A stretch of DNA of 64,000 nt from Caballeronia grimmiae (GTDB taxonomy: Bacteria > Pseudomonadota > Gammaproteobacteria > Burkholderiales > Burkholderiaceae), in contig NZ_JFHE01000003.1 in assembly GCF_000698555.1 (NCBI RefSeq), forward strand, positions 186,001 through 250,000, in the 5' to 3' direction. Below the pieces are notes generated by a model. The model was not told the origin of the DNA. It ran no database searches and worked only from the letters and a program-made list of their open reading frames with translations. Position 1 is the first letter of the stretch, and each line of letters begins with the position of its first letter. Position numbers and translations under genes: made by a program. Positions 8,358-16,035 of the stretch are shown here, one piece after another.

Positions 8358-8377
8358 AAATTGCAAGAAATTGCAAG
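8358..8377. repeat. Perfect 10-bp tandem direct repeat upstream of the lipoprotein operon
   Basis: AAATTGCAAG occurs twice with no spacer (8358-8367 and 8368-8377), in the 260-base region between the sigma-54 activator stop and the lipoprotein operon start. It is AT-rich in a GC-rich setting and could bind a regulator of the lipoprotein genes. Confidence 0.6.
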
Positions 8378-8468
8378 CGCGGGGAACGTGTTGCGCGGCG
8401 CGTAACACTGGAAGCGCCGCCGAGGACCGGATGCCGATAACGCCTCCGGTCCGATCCGCTGGCGCGAA

Positions 8469-9536
8469 TCAGCTTTCGCCAGCCGACGAAGCCGTGTCGC
8501 CGCCTTCGGTGTCCTCGTTCTCGTAAGCGCCGAGGCGGTTATACAAGGTCTTCAGGCTCACGCCGAGCGCTTTCGCCGCGCGCCGCTTGTCGCCGCCGCA
8601 ATGCTTGAGCGTGCCGAGAATGATCTGCTTTTGCGCATCGGCGAGCGGCGTGCCGACCCAGACGTTCATCGCATCGCCCTGAGTGATCGGCTTCTTCACC
8701 CGCGACGCCAGATGCGGATGCGCGATCTCCACCGTCTTCTCCGCCAGAATGAACGCGCGATACACCGTGTTCTTCAGCTCACGGACGTTGCCCGGCCACG
8801 AATAGGTACGCAGCACGTCGAGCGCGCGCTTGCTGAACGCCTTGTTCGTACCTTCCTGCGCGTTCATCTCGGACAGGAAATACTGCGCGAGCAGTTCGCG
8901 GTCCGAATCGCGCTCGCGCAACGGCGGCGCGCGCAGCGGGAAAACCGCAAGGCGATACATCAAGTCCTCGCGCAGTCCGTTCTCTTTCACAGCGGCGATG
9001 GGATCGCGGTTGGTCGCGGCAATCACGCGCACGTCCGACCGGATGAGATCGTTGCCGCCGACCCGGAAGAACGTGCCGGTCTCGAGCGCGCGCAGCAACT
9101 TCACTTGCCGGACCGGCGACATTTCCGTCACTTCGTCCAGAAACAGCGTGCCGCCGTTGGCGTGTTCGAAGTAGCCGACGCGCCCCTGCACCGCGCCCGT
9201 GAAGCTGCCTTTCTCGTGGCCGAAAAGCTCGGCTTCGATCAGATTGTCGGGAATCGCGCCGCAGTTCACGGCGATGAACGGCGCGTCCTTGCGCGCGCTC
9301 TGGTCGTGAATGGTCCGCGCGACGAGTTCCTTGCCGGTGCCGGACTCGCCGATGATGAGCGCCGTCGCATCCGTTCCGGCGACGCGCTCGATCTGTGAAT
9401 ACAGCTCGAGCATCACGGGCGACGAGCCGTACAGCAGTCCGTAAGACTTCAAACCCGGCACATCGCCCGCATTGCGCTTCTTCTGCGCGGGTGTATCGCC
9501 TGCGACGAGCGGCGGGTCAAGATCGGTTGACGCCAT
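8469..9536 (-). CDS. Sigma-54 enhancer-binding activator without receiver domain
   Basis: 355 residues. After about 35 N-terminal residues comes a sigma-54 AAA+ domain: Walker A GESGTGKE at 63-70, the sigma-54-contacting loop GSFTGA at 110-115, Walker B LFLDE at 131-135 and the arginine region near [11 protein letters not shown] Fis-type helix-turn-helix ends the protein ([21 protein letters not shown]). With no receiver, PAS or GAF domain it resembles PspF/HrpS-type activators that are controlled by a partner or by expression level. The ATG at 9536 was chosen because upstream codons lack coding character. It neighbours genes with putative sigma-54 promoters. Confidence 0.9.
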   Translation of the reverse strand: MASTDLDPPLVAGDTPAQKKRNAGDVPGLKSYGLLYGSSPVMLELYSQIERVAGTDATALIIGESGTGKELVARTIHDQSARKDAPFIAVNCGAIPDNLIEAELFGHEKGSFTGAVQGRVGYFEHANGGTLFLDEVTEMSPVRQVKLLRALETGTFFRVGGNDLIRSDVRVIAATNRDPIAAVKENGLREDLMYRLAVFPLRAPPLRERDSDRELLAQYFLSEMNAQEGTNKAFSKRALDVLRTYSWPGNVRELKNTVYRAFILAEKTVEIAHPHLASRVKKPITQGDAMNVWVGTPLADAQKQIILGTLKHCGGDKRRAAKALGVSLKTLYNRLGAYENEDTEGGDTASSAGES

Positions 9537-9682
9537 AGGTCCTGGTGGTTCCTGAGTATTGCGAATGTGGTTGGGCGGGCAGCGTCGCAGCAGTCGATGC
9601 AGGCGCCGCCGAAGCGGGCAGGGCGCGATCGCAGTCGCGCGCGAGCCACGAGCCGCGTTCGTGCGTTGGATTTCCTCGCGCG

Positions 9683-9700
9683 CATGGCGCACGCGCCATG
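9683..9700. promoter_or_regulatory. Inverted repeat CATGGCGC-AC-GCGCCATG, possible operator or activator site
   Basis: Two perfect 8-base arms with a 2-base centre, about 150 bases upstream of the activator start and 355 bases upstream of the sigma-54 promoter match. Such dyads are typical binding sites for Fis-type dimers. Chance formation in GC-rich DNA is possible. Confidence 0.4.
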
Positions 9701-10054
9701 GTGACCGTCCGCATCAGCGATAACGCGCGGGCGCTGCTGCCGTGCTCGCAGTGGCGATGAGCCGATTTCCTCTCTATGCGTCGGTCCGGAGTCGCGCGGC
9801 GCGCATCGCGCGCGAAATTGCCGCGTTCATCGCGCTTCGCCGCCGACGACTCCATCTCATAAACGCTATTTAACCATTCGCAACGATATTGCGGCAATGC
9901 GCTCTTGACGACGGGATGGCAATTTGTCTGATTGCGTTGAAGACGTTAGACGGTTCCGGAAAGGTTCGCCGCATGCGCCGCGAATTTACAAGCCGACGGC
10001 GTAAGACTTACCCGCCGGCGCGCCGCTCGAGCGCCTCACGCCCGCATGTCCGCT

Positions 10055-10070
10055 TGGCACGAATGCTGCT
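10055..10070 (+). promoter_or_regulatory. Sigma-54 promoter (-24/-12) before the 10153 operon
   Basis: TGGCACG-AATG-CTGCT matches the consensus TGGCACG-N4-TTGCW at all but one scored position. GG lies at 10056-10057 and GC at 10068-10069, the exact 10-base spacing. The start codon at 10153 is 84 bases downstream. Confidence 0.7.
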
Positions 10071-10152
10071 CTTCGCTGTGCATCCTTATTCGAATGCCCG
10101 ATCAACGCCGAAGCGCGGGGCAGTGCAGGGCAGTGCGAGGGGCCGAGACATC

Positions 10153-10524
10153 ATGGAAGACATTTTCGATTTCGATATTGCCGCCGGGGAGCGCCGGGCT
10201 TCACCGGGCGTTGCGCGGTCCATCCGGGGCGCGCGGAGCGTGCGAAGTGGTTCATCGAGCGATGGTCAGGAACTCGCGGCGGGCGAGGCGATCGACATCT
10301 ATCACTGGGCGGCGGTCGCGCTGGTGACGGCGCTGATGTGCGCGGTGCTCGGCTACGCGGCCGGCACGCCTGCGCTTTCGCGTGCCGCGAACATGACGAG
10401 CCTCGTGTTCGGCGTCGCGGGCGGCATGCTGACTGCAAGCGGCATCGTGCGCCGGCTGCGCGCCCGGCTGACGGCGAACGGGCCGGGCAAACCGTTGGCG
10501 GTGACGGTTGCCGAATCGCAGTAA
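10153..10524 (+). CDS. Small two-helix membrane protein, first gene of a stress-type operon
   Basis: 123 residues from the ATG at 10153 (MEDIFDFDI); longer upstream extensions would run through the promoter. After about 55 polar residues come two membrane segments (WAAVALVTALMCAVLGYAAG and TSLVFGVAGGMLTASGIV) and a short basic tail (RRLRARL). No family was recognised. It precedes a YqjD-like membrane protein gene by 56 bases and sits behind a strong sigma-54 promoter match, so it may belong to an inducible envelope-stress unit. Confidence 0.7.
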   Translation: MEDIFDFDIAAGERRASPGVARSIRGARSVRSGSSSDGQELAAGEAIDIYHWAAVALVTALMCAVLGYAAGTPALSRAANMTSLVFGVAGGMLTASGIVRRLRARLTANGPGKPLAVTVAESQ

Positions 10525-10580
10525 CGACTGCATCAACGTAACAATCACTGATAGCAAACCCAATGTGGAGGACTGATTCC

Positions 10581-10898
10581 ATGAGTCAAACGACTGTCCA
10601 GCTTGCGTTGGGCAAGCAGAAGATCATCGAAGACATCAAGGTGCTGCTGAACGACTCGGAAGAGTTGCTGCGGCTGTCGGCGACGCTGCCGGGCGAAGGC
10701 GTCGAGGCGCTGCGCTCCCGCCTGCGCGATCACACCGATACCGCCCGCGCCGCGCTCGAAGACGCGCAGGCCAACGCGCAAAGCCGCTATCGGGCGGGCA
10801 TCGACTGCACGGAGAAATACGTGCGCGACAACCCGTGGAATTCACTGGGGCTGGCTGCTGCTGCCGGCTTTCTGCTGGCGGTCCTGATCTCGCGCTGA
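10581..10898 (+). CDS. DUF883 (ElaB/YqjD-type) membrane-anchored protein
   Basis: 105 residues with a GGAGG ribosome site before ATG 10581. An N-terminal amphipathic helical region (residues 1-75, KIIEDIKVLLNDSEELLRL and LRSRLRDHTDTARAALEDA) leads to YVRDNPWNSLGLAAAAGFLLAVLISR. The DNPW motif followed by one C-terminal membrane helix is the hallmark of DUF883. E. coli YqjD, ElaB and YgaM of this family are tail-anchored inner-membrane proteins that bind ribosomes in stationary phase. It sits in a three-gene unit of small membrane proteins. Confidence 0.88.
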   Translation: MSQTTVQLALGKQKIIEDIKVLLNDSEELLRLSATLPGEGVEALRSRLRDHTDTARAALEDAQANAQSRYRAGIDCTEKYVRDNPWNSLGLAAAAGFLLAVLISR

Positions 10899-10938
10899 TT
10901 TGACATCGAAACTCATTAACGGCAGGAGAGAATACGAA

Positions 10939-11148
10939 ATGGCACGTTCTTCGATTGGAGTGTTCGGGGCGCTGTTCGCTGTCGGCAGCGTCCTTGCGTG
11001 GAAGTGGATGCAGTCGCAGGACGGGACCGCGCGCCGCTTCGGACGCGACGCGCGGCGCACGGTATCGTCTTCGCGGCGGCGCTCGGCGGTGAAGGGCGAC
11101 GAGATCGTCGGCGGCACCGCCGACGCGTGGCATTTCCCGCGAAGCTGA
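10939..11148 (+). CDS. Small membrane protein with basic tail
   Basis: 69 residues, ATG at 10939 behind GGCAGGAGAG. One N-terminal membrane segment (IGVFGALFAVGSVLAWKWM) is followed by an arginine-rich stretch (RRFGRDARRTVSSSRRRS). The family was not recognised. It lies 40 bases after the DUF883 gene and before a strong terminator, so it is the third gene of the unit. Confidence 0.65.
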   Translation: MARSSIGVFGALFAVGSVLAWKWMQSQDGTARRFGRDARRTVSSSRRRSAVKGDEIVGGTADAWHFPRS

Positions 11149-11207
11149 CTGCGGGTCGAGCGGGCAACCCGGCTCGAATCGGACGATTTACCGCATCCCT
11201 AATGCAG

Positions 11208-11234
11208 ACGCACGCCACCCCGGCGTGCGTTTTT
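11208..11234 (+). terminator. Rho-independent terminator of the 10153-11148 operon
   Basis: Nine-base arms ACGCACGCC (11208-11216) and GGCGTGCGT (11222-11230), five-base loop, then five T. It lies 60 bases past the last stop codon. Confidence 0.85.
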
Positions 11235-11481
11235 ATCTTAATAAACCCTTATAATTGAGAAACCTCTGCCATAAGTGGCCTAATTGGCAATACTTACGGC
11301 GGCAGCCCCAAGCGTGCGGAAGTTTCGGAAATTATTTTATTTTCTGCGCCTGAACCGGCTCGTCACTTCCTGACGCCCGGCCGCAAGACGCACCGGCCCG
11401 GATGGCGCCCCGCCGCCCGGAGACGACCACGCCGCCACGCGGTGTGTGACCCTGAAACGCTTTGGAAGAATTCGAGACGCA
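11235..11481. other. Upstream region of the sigma-54 response regulator
   Basis: About 250 bases with no gene. The part 11235-11345 is AT-rich for this genome and probably contains the promoter of the regulator at 11482. I saw TTGGCA-like fragments, but none at sigma-54 spacing. Confidence 0.4.
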
Positions 11482-12885
11482 ATGCCACACGTATTGATTG
11501 TCGATGACGATCCCAGTACCCGCGAGGCGCTAGCCGCGATCATCGGCGAAGATGGACTGACGACAGCGACCGCCAGCGATTTGCGCGAGGCGCGCATTCA
11601 GCTCGTGAGGCAGACGCCGGACGTCGTGTTCACGGACCTCAAATTGCCCGACGGCACGGGCGTCGACCTTTTCGAGGATCTCGATCCGCGTTCGGGCGTG
11701 GAGGTGATCGTCATCACCGGCCATGCGACTGTCGAATCGGCCGTGAGCGCGCTCAAGATGGGCGCGACCGACTATCTCGTCAAGCCGATCAACATGCAGC
11801 GCGTCAAGGCGATTCTTTCGCGCCTGCCGCGCCCCGGCGACCTCAAGGCGGAAATCGGCACGCTGCGCGGCGAATTGCGCCGCATGGGCCGCTTCGGCCT
11901 CATGCTCGGCAATTCCCCCGCGATGCAGACGGTCTACGACCAGGTCGGCCGCGTCGCGCCGACGGCGGCGTCGGTGCTGCTGATCGGCGAATCGGGAACC
12001 GGCAAGGAAGTCGCCGCGCAGACGCTGCACGAGCTGAGCCTGCGCCGCAAGCACTCGTTCATCGCGGTGAACTGCGGTGCGATTTCGCCGAATCTGATCG
12101 AGTCCGAAATGTTCGGTCACGAGCGCGGGTCGTTCACCGGCGCGGATCGTCAGCACAAGGGCTATTTCGAGCGCGCGAACGGCGGCACGCTGTTCCTCGA
12201 CGAAATCACCGAGATGCCGATCGAGCTTCAGGTCAAGCTGCTGCGCGTGCTGGAAACCGGCATGTTCATGCGCGTCGGCACGACGAAGGAACTCGAGACG
12301 GACGTGCGTCTGATCGCCGCGACCAACCGGGATCCCGAGCAGGCCGTGCTCGAAGGCAAGCTGCGCCTCGACCTCTATCACCGGCTGAACGTGTTCCCGA
12401 TCAACTTGCCGCCGCTGCGTGAGCGGGGCAAGGACGTCGAACTGCTGGCGCAGGCGTTCCTCGACGAACTGAACTCCCGCTACAACACGCGCAAGGATTT
12501 CCCGCCAGCCGTGCGTGACATGCTCGCGTCGTATAACTGGCCGGGCAACGTGCGCGAGCTGAAGAACTACGTTCAGCGTGCGTACATCATGTCGGGGGCG
12601 GATTCGGACAGCACGGCCACGGTGCCGCTGCAGATTTCGCTATCGAAGCCGTCGGCGGGTACGGCGGTGACGATTCCGTTCGGCACGTCGCTCGCGCAGG
12701 CCGACCGGCAACTGATCCTGGCGACGCTCGAGCAATGCGGCGGTGTGAAGACGCGGGCGGCGGAAATTCTGGGCATCAGTCTCAAGACGCTCTATAACCG
12801 GCTCGTGGAATACGGCGAGGATGCCAATAAGGCGGCTGTCGGCGAAGGCGCCGATGCGAACGACGCCGATAGCGAAAATCCCTGA
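11482..12885 (+). CDS. NtrC-family sigma-54 response regulator
   Basis: 467 residues. The receiver domain (1-120) has the acidic pocket DDD at 8-10, phosphoacceptor D52 in FTDLKLPDG and the conserved lysine in DYLVKP. The AAA+ domain has GESGTGKE, the sigma-54 loop GSFTGA and Walker B LFLDE. The C-terminal Fis helix-turn-helix ends in [11 protein letters not shown], nearly identical to the activator at 8469-9536, so the two may bind related sites. ATG 11482 opens directly with the receiver core; a GTG at 11446 would add twelve residues. No kinase gene is adjacent, so this is an orphan regulator. Confidence 0.92.
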   Translation: MPHVLIVDDDPSTREALAAIIGEDGLTTATASDLREARIQLVRQTPDVVFTDLKLPDGTGVDLFEDLDPRSGVEVIVITGHATVESAVSALKMGATDYLVKPINMQRVKAILSRLPRPGDLKAEIGTLRGELRRMGRFGLMLGNSPAMQTVYDQVGRVAPTAASVLLIGESGTGKEVAAQTLHELSLRRKHSFIAVNCGAISPNLIESEMFGHERGSFTGADRQHKGYFERANGGTLFLDEITEMPIELQVKLLRVLETGMFMRVGTTKELETDVRLIAATNRDPEQAVLEGKLRLDLYHRLNVFPINLPPLRERGKDVELLAQAFLDELNSRYNTRKDFPPAVRDMLASYNWPGNVRELKNYVQRAYIMSGADSDSTATVPLQISLSKPSAGTAVTIPFGTSLAQADRQLILATLEQCGGVKTRAAEILGISLKTLYNRLVEYGEDANKAAVGEGADANDADSENP

Positions 12886-12911
12886 ACGTCGGTTATCTTC
12901 ACACGAAAAAG

Positions 12912-12945
12912 ACGCCCGCTGCTTGCAAAAAGCGCGGGCGTTTTT
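12912..12945 (+). terminator. Terminator after the response regulator
   Basis: Arms ACGCCCGC (12912-12919) and GCGGGCGT (12934-12941) followed by a T-run, about 27 bases past the stop codon. Confidence 0.8.
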
Positions 12946-13087
12946 GTTGGCAGGCGCGATTTCAGCCACCATAATGGGGTCGATGGACGCGATCGTGTCG
13001 AACAAAAGGGAACGCGCCTTGCGTGACGGTAAATGCCTGCGTCGATGACGCACGCATCCATGATCACAAGACCGCAAGGAGCCCGCT

Positions 13088-13288
13088 ATGTCCGATTCCG
13101 AACGCGCGCCCATCAGTGCGCAGACGCCTCAGCCGCCGGACCCGCCGGTGACGCCGCCCGATCAGCCGCCGCCGACTCCGATTCCGCCGGACACGAACCC
13201 GGACCCGACGAGCGATCCCCCCGAGCAGCCGATGCAGCCCATCGGCGACCCGCCACCGGGACCGGGCGACGCTCCTCCCGTAGCCTGA
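13088..13288 (+). CDS. Small proline-rich protein
   Basis: 66 residues, about one third proline, with an AAGGAG site before the ATG. It is low-complexity, with repeated PP, PDP and PPG units (PPDPPVTPPDQPPPTP). No signal peptide or membrane segment is seen, and no known domain. Such proteins are probably disordered and occur among stress-gene clusters in this family. The ribosome site supports translation; function unknown. Confidence 0.6.
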   Translation: MSDSERAPISAQTPQPPDPPVTPPDQPPPTPIPPDTNPDPTSDPPEQPMQPIGDPPPGPGDAPPVA

Positions 13289-13521
13289 CCGGCCGACGGC
13301 GTCTCTAGGACCGATTCACCGAATTCGTGCAAAGCCTGCATAAGTTTTCAATTTGAAGGTAGGGATTACAACGAATGACGCAAGGATGACCGGCCGCGCA
13401 TCACGTGGCCGGTTCATTTTTCCGAGGACGCGCTGATCCGCCGCCATTGCACGCGACGGAAAAGTGCGTTGGTCCGACGCCGCCGAGGTCCATTCACGAC
13501 GGCCTTCTTTCTGGAGGCACC

Positions 13522-13758
13522 ATGAGACACCCCGCACTTCGACGCTCCGCGCGTCACTCTTCCAAACGCGAAGCGCGCGCTGAGGCAGCCAAGAACGGCA
13601 CGCCGCAAAACGCGTCGCCGCCGGCCGCCGAACACGACCCGGCCGGTCAGAACCGCCCCGCACCTGACGCTCCGCCTGATGGCCAGCACAACCAGGGCGG
13701 CGTCCGGCGCGAGGGCATCGACTATCAGCGCGATCTCGGCTCCGAGCAGGACGCTTGA
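13522..13758 (+). CDS. Small hydrophilic protein, probably disordered
   Basis: 78 residues with GGAGG before ATG 13522. The N-terminus is basic (RHPALRRSARHSSKREARAEAAK). The rest is rich in proline, alanine, asparagine and glutamine (PPDGQHNQGGVRREG) and ends YQRDLGSEQDA. There is no recognised domain or export signal. It lies between the proline-rich gene and otsA. Function unknown. Confidence 0.6.
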   Translation: MRHPALRRSARHSSKREARAEAAKNGTPQNASPPAAEHDPAGQNRPAPDAPPDGQHNQGGVRREGIDYQRDLGSEQDA

Positions 13759-13880
13759 TCGCCGCTTGCGCGAGCGTGACTCAACACAGCATAAAAGTTC
13801 TACGCAGCGGCCTTGTGCCGCGCGTTTTTATTCGTCCGTAACATCTAGATACGAATTTATGAATCGGATAACGCGCAGAT

Positions 13881-13896
13881 CGGCATAGGATTTGCA
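13881..13896 (+). promoter_or_regulatory. Sigma-54 promoter (-24/-12) before otsA
   Basis: CGGCATA-GGAT-TTGCA, with GG at 13882-13883 and GC at 13894-13895 at the exact 10-base spacing. The -12 half is perfect; the -24 half departs at three positions. The otsA ATG is 56 bases downstream. Confidence 0.6.
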
Positions 13897-13950
13897 TCCC
13901 CTAAGGCGTCCTTTCGGGCATGCAACGACAACTGAAGAGGTGAGCCTGTA

Positions 13951-15399
13951 ATGAGCAGATTGATCGTGGTATCGAATCGCGTCGCGCCGGTTCAGGAGGG
14001 TAAGCCCAGCGCGGGCGGTCTCGCTATCGGCGTGCTGGATGCGCTCAAGGAAACGGGCGGCGTGTGGTTTGGCTGGAGCGGCGAGATCGTCGGCGAATCG
14101 GCTGCGCCGGTCGTCGAAAAGAACGGCAATGTGACTTACGCGACCGTTGGCCTGACCCGGCGCGACTACGACCAGTATTACCGCGGCTTCTCGAACGCGA
14201 CGCTGTGGCCGACCTTCCACTATCGCAATGACCTGTCGCGGTTCGATCGCGAGGAATATGCCGGCTATATGCGCGTCAACGCGACGCTCGCGGCCAAGCT
14301 CAAGACGCTTCTGCAACCCGACGACATCATCTGGGTTCACGACTATCACATGCTGCCGTTCGCGCAGGAACTGCGCAAAATCGGCGTGACGAACCCCATC
14401 GGCTTCTTCCTGCATATTCCGTTTCCGGTGCCCGAAGTCATGCGCACCGTGCCGCCGCATGAAGAACTGATGACAGCGATGTGCCAGTACGATGTCGTCG
14501 GCTTCCAGACGGACAACGACAAGCAGTCTTTTGTCGATTACATCGAGCGCAGCGGCCGCGGCCATTCGAGCGAAGACGGCATGCTGCAGGCGTTCGGCCG
14601 CATGCTGAAAGTCGGCGCGTACCCGATCGGCATCTATCCCGACGCGATCGCGAAGGCCGCCGAGCAGTTCTCCGGCCGCAAGCAGGTCAAGAGCCTGCGC
14701 GACAGCATGCGAGGCCGCAAGCTCATCATGAGCGTGGACCGCCTCGATTATTCGAAGGGCCTCGTCGAGCGGTTTCAGGCGTTCGAGCGCCTGCTGCTGA
14801 CCGCGCCGGGCTGGCATGGGCGCGTGTCGCTCGTGCAGATCGCGCCGCCGACGCGCTCCGACGTGCAGACGTATCAGCGCATCCGCCAGAATCTGGAAGG
14901 CGAGGCGGGACGCATCAACGGACGCTTCGCGCAGCTGGACTGGACGCCGATTCAGTACCTGAATCGCAAGTACGAGCGCAACCTGCTGATGGCGTTGTTC
15001 CGTCTTTCGCAGGTCGGCTATGTGACGCCGTTGCGCGACGGCATGAATCTGGTCGCGAAGGAGTACGTCGCTTCGCAGGACCCGGCCGATCCGGGCGCGC
15101 TCGTGCTGTCGCAATTCGCGGGCGCGGCGGATCAACTGCCGGGGGCGCTCGTCGTCAATCCGTTCGATTTATCGCAGATGTCCGAGGCGCTGGAGCGCGC
15201 ATTGTCGATGCCGCTCGCCGAACGTCAGGCGCGCCACGCCGACATGATGGCACCGCTGCGCGAGAACAATCTCTCCGTGTGGCGCGACTCGTTCCTGTCG
15301 GATTTGCGCAGTGTCGCGACGGCAAGCTCCGTCACGGCGAAGACCGTCAAGACGGTGAAGCAGGGCGCCGCGACGGCGAAGCGCGCCGCCCGCGCATAA
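13951..15399 (+). CDS. otsA: Trehalose-6-phosphate synthase
   Basis: 482 residues, glycosyltransferase family 20. It makes trehalose 6-phosphate from UDP-glucose and glucose 6-phosphate in the cytoplasm, for osmotic and desiccation tolerance. Typical motifs are visible: SNRVAP at the start, GGLAIGVLDAL (glycine loop), WVHDYHMLPFAQEL, HIPFPVPE, MSVDRLDYSKGL and PLRDGMNLVAKEYVASQ. The last 25 residues are an extra lysine/alanine tail (TAKTVKTVKQGAATAKRAARA) not needed for catalysis. A sigma-54 promoter match precedes it. The phosphatase gene otsB is not in the window. Confidence 0.95.
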   Translation: MSRLIVVSNRVAPVQEGKPSAGGLAIGVLDALKETGGVWFGWSGEIVGESAAPVVEKNGNVTYATVGLTRRDYDQYYRGFSNATLWPTFHYRNDLSRFDREEYAGYMRVNATLAAKLKTLLQPDDIIWVHDYHMLPFAQELRKIGVTNPIGFFLHIPFPVPEVMRTVPPHEELMTAMCQYDVVGFQTDNDKQSFVDYIERSGRGHSSEDGMLQAFGRMLKVGAYPIGIYPDAIAKAAEQFSGRKQVKSLRDSMRGRKLIMSVDRLDYSKGLVERFQAFERLLLTAPGWHGRVSLVQIAPPTRSDVQTYQRIRQNLEGEAGRINGRFAQLDWTPIQYLNRKYERNLLMALFRLSQVGYVTPLRDGMNLVAKEYVASQDPADPGALVLSQFAGAADQLPGALVVNPFDLSQMSEALERALSMPLAERQARHADMMAPLRENNLSVWRDSFLSDLRSVATASSVTAKTVKTVKQGAATAKRAARA

Positions 15400-15447
15400 G
15401 CGCAAAGCGCGCCGCCCGCGCATAAATGAAAAGCGCGCCGCCCGCGC
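15379..15447 (+). repeat. 26-bp tandem repeat, three copies, across the otsA stop codon
   Basis: AAGCGCGCCGCCCGCGCATA starts at 15379 and 15405. A third copy, identical over the first 17 bases, starts at 15431. The period is exactly 26 bases. The first copy encodes the last residues of OtsA (KRAARA) and its TAA stop. Confidence 0.9.
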
Positions 15448-15466
15448 GCGAGCGCACGGTTCGATG

Positions 15467-15499
15467 AAGCCCCGCGTCTCGACAGAGCGCGGGGCTTTT
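15467..15499 (+). terminator. Terminator of otsA
   Basis: Ten-base arms AAGCCCCGCG (15467-15476) and CGCGGGGCTT (15488-15497), 11-base loop, with a short T-run overlapping the descending arm. Confidence 0.85.
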
Positions 15500-15515
15500 C
15501 TTTGGCCAGCGAACG

Positions 15516-15531
15516 CGGAACGGGACTTGCG
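15516..15531 (+). promoter_or_regulatory. Possible sigma-54 promoter before the acidic protein gene
   Basis: CGGAACG-GGAC-TTGCG, with GG at 15517-15518 and GC at 15529-15530, correct spacing. The -24 half is weaker than at the other sites. The start codon at 15565 lies 35 bases downstream. Confidence 0.5.
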
Positions 15532-15564
15532 GTCTCGTTATCGACACAATCGAAGGAGGTCATC

Positions 15565-15918
15565 ATGACGGGAAGCACACTGAATCCGCCGGATGAGGGC
15601 GGCGTGGAATGGGGCAAGGGGCACGGCACGGGCGCGCTCGGACCGAGCGATTCATCCGATAGCGGTTCGGACGTGCAGGGCGAAATGCGCCGTCCGGGCG
15701 ATATCGAAGACGAGCTGGACGCCCACGCGCTCGGCCTGTCGGATGCGCAGCTCAACAGCGACACCGATCGCGCCGGCACCGGCGAAGACGCATCCGCCGA
15801 TGGCGACAACAACCTCGAAGTCGACGGCGACATCCTGCCGAACCAGGTCGAGGATGAGGACGTCGAATCCCTGGCCGACGACGGCGCGGACCCGGCCGCC
15901 GACGACGAACCCGTCTGA
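15565..15918 (+). CDS. Acidic, probably disordered stress-type protein
   Basis: 117 residues with an almost perfect GAAGGAGG site before ATG 15565. Very rich in Asp, Glu, Ser and Gly (SDSSDSGSDVQG, EDEDVESLADDGADPAADDEP) and nearly free of hydrophobic clusters, apart from a central IEDELDAHALGLSDAQL helix. No signal peptide. Similar acidic small proteins occur in related genomes under varied, probably misleading names. Its place behind otsA and a possible sigma-54 promoter hints at an osmotic or desiccation role, which is inference only. Confidence 0.65.
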   Translation: MTGSTLNPPDEGGVEWGKGHGTGALGPSDSSDSGSDVQGEMRRPGDIEDELDAHALGLSDAQLNSDTDRAGTGEDASADGDNNLEVDGDILPNQVEDEDVESLADDGADPAADDEPV

Positions 15919-15937
15919 AGCCATTGGCTAAAAGCGA

Positions 15938-15971
15938 GGCGCGAGCGGACGATTCCGCCCGCGCCTTTTTT
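15938..15971 (+). terminator. Terminator after the acidic protein gene
   Basis: Outer arms GGCGCG and CGCGCC with inner GCGG/CCGC around ACGATT, ending in six T, about 20 bases past the stop codon. Confidence 0.85.
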
Positions 15972-16035
15972 ACACGCATCGCATGCGGGGACGCTAACAT
16001 CGGCGGTTGACGCATCACACGCCGCCTCCTTGCCG

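Larger units (their letters stand above)
9537..10152. other. Intergenic region, about 615 bases, regulatory
   Basis: No convincing gene. It separates the activator (minus strand) from the small membrane-protein operon (plus strand). It holds an 18-bp inverted repeat at 9683-9700 and a -24/-12 promoter match at 10055-10070, both listed separately. Confidence 0.6.

Noticed and set aside
11280-11310. TTGGCA fragments before the response regulator as a sigma-54 promoter
   Set aside because: The GC dinucleotide is off by one base at both possible registers.
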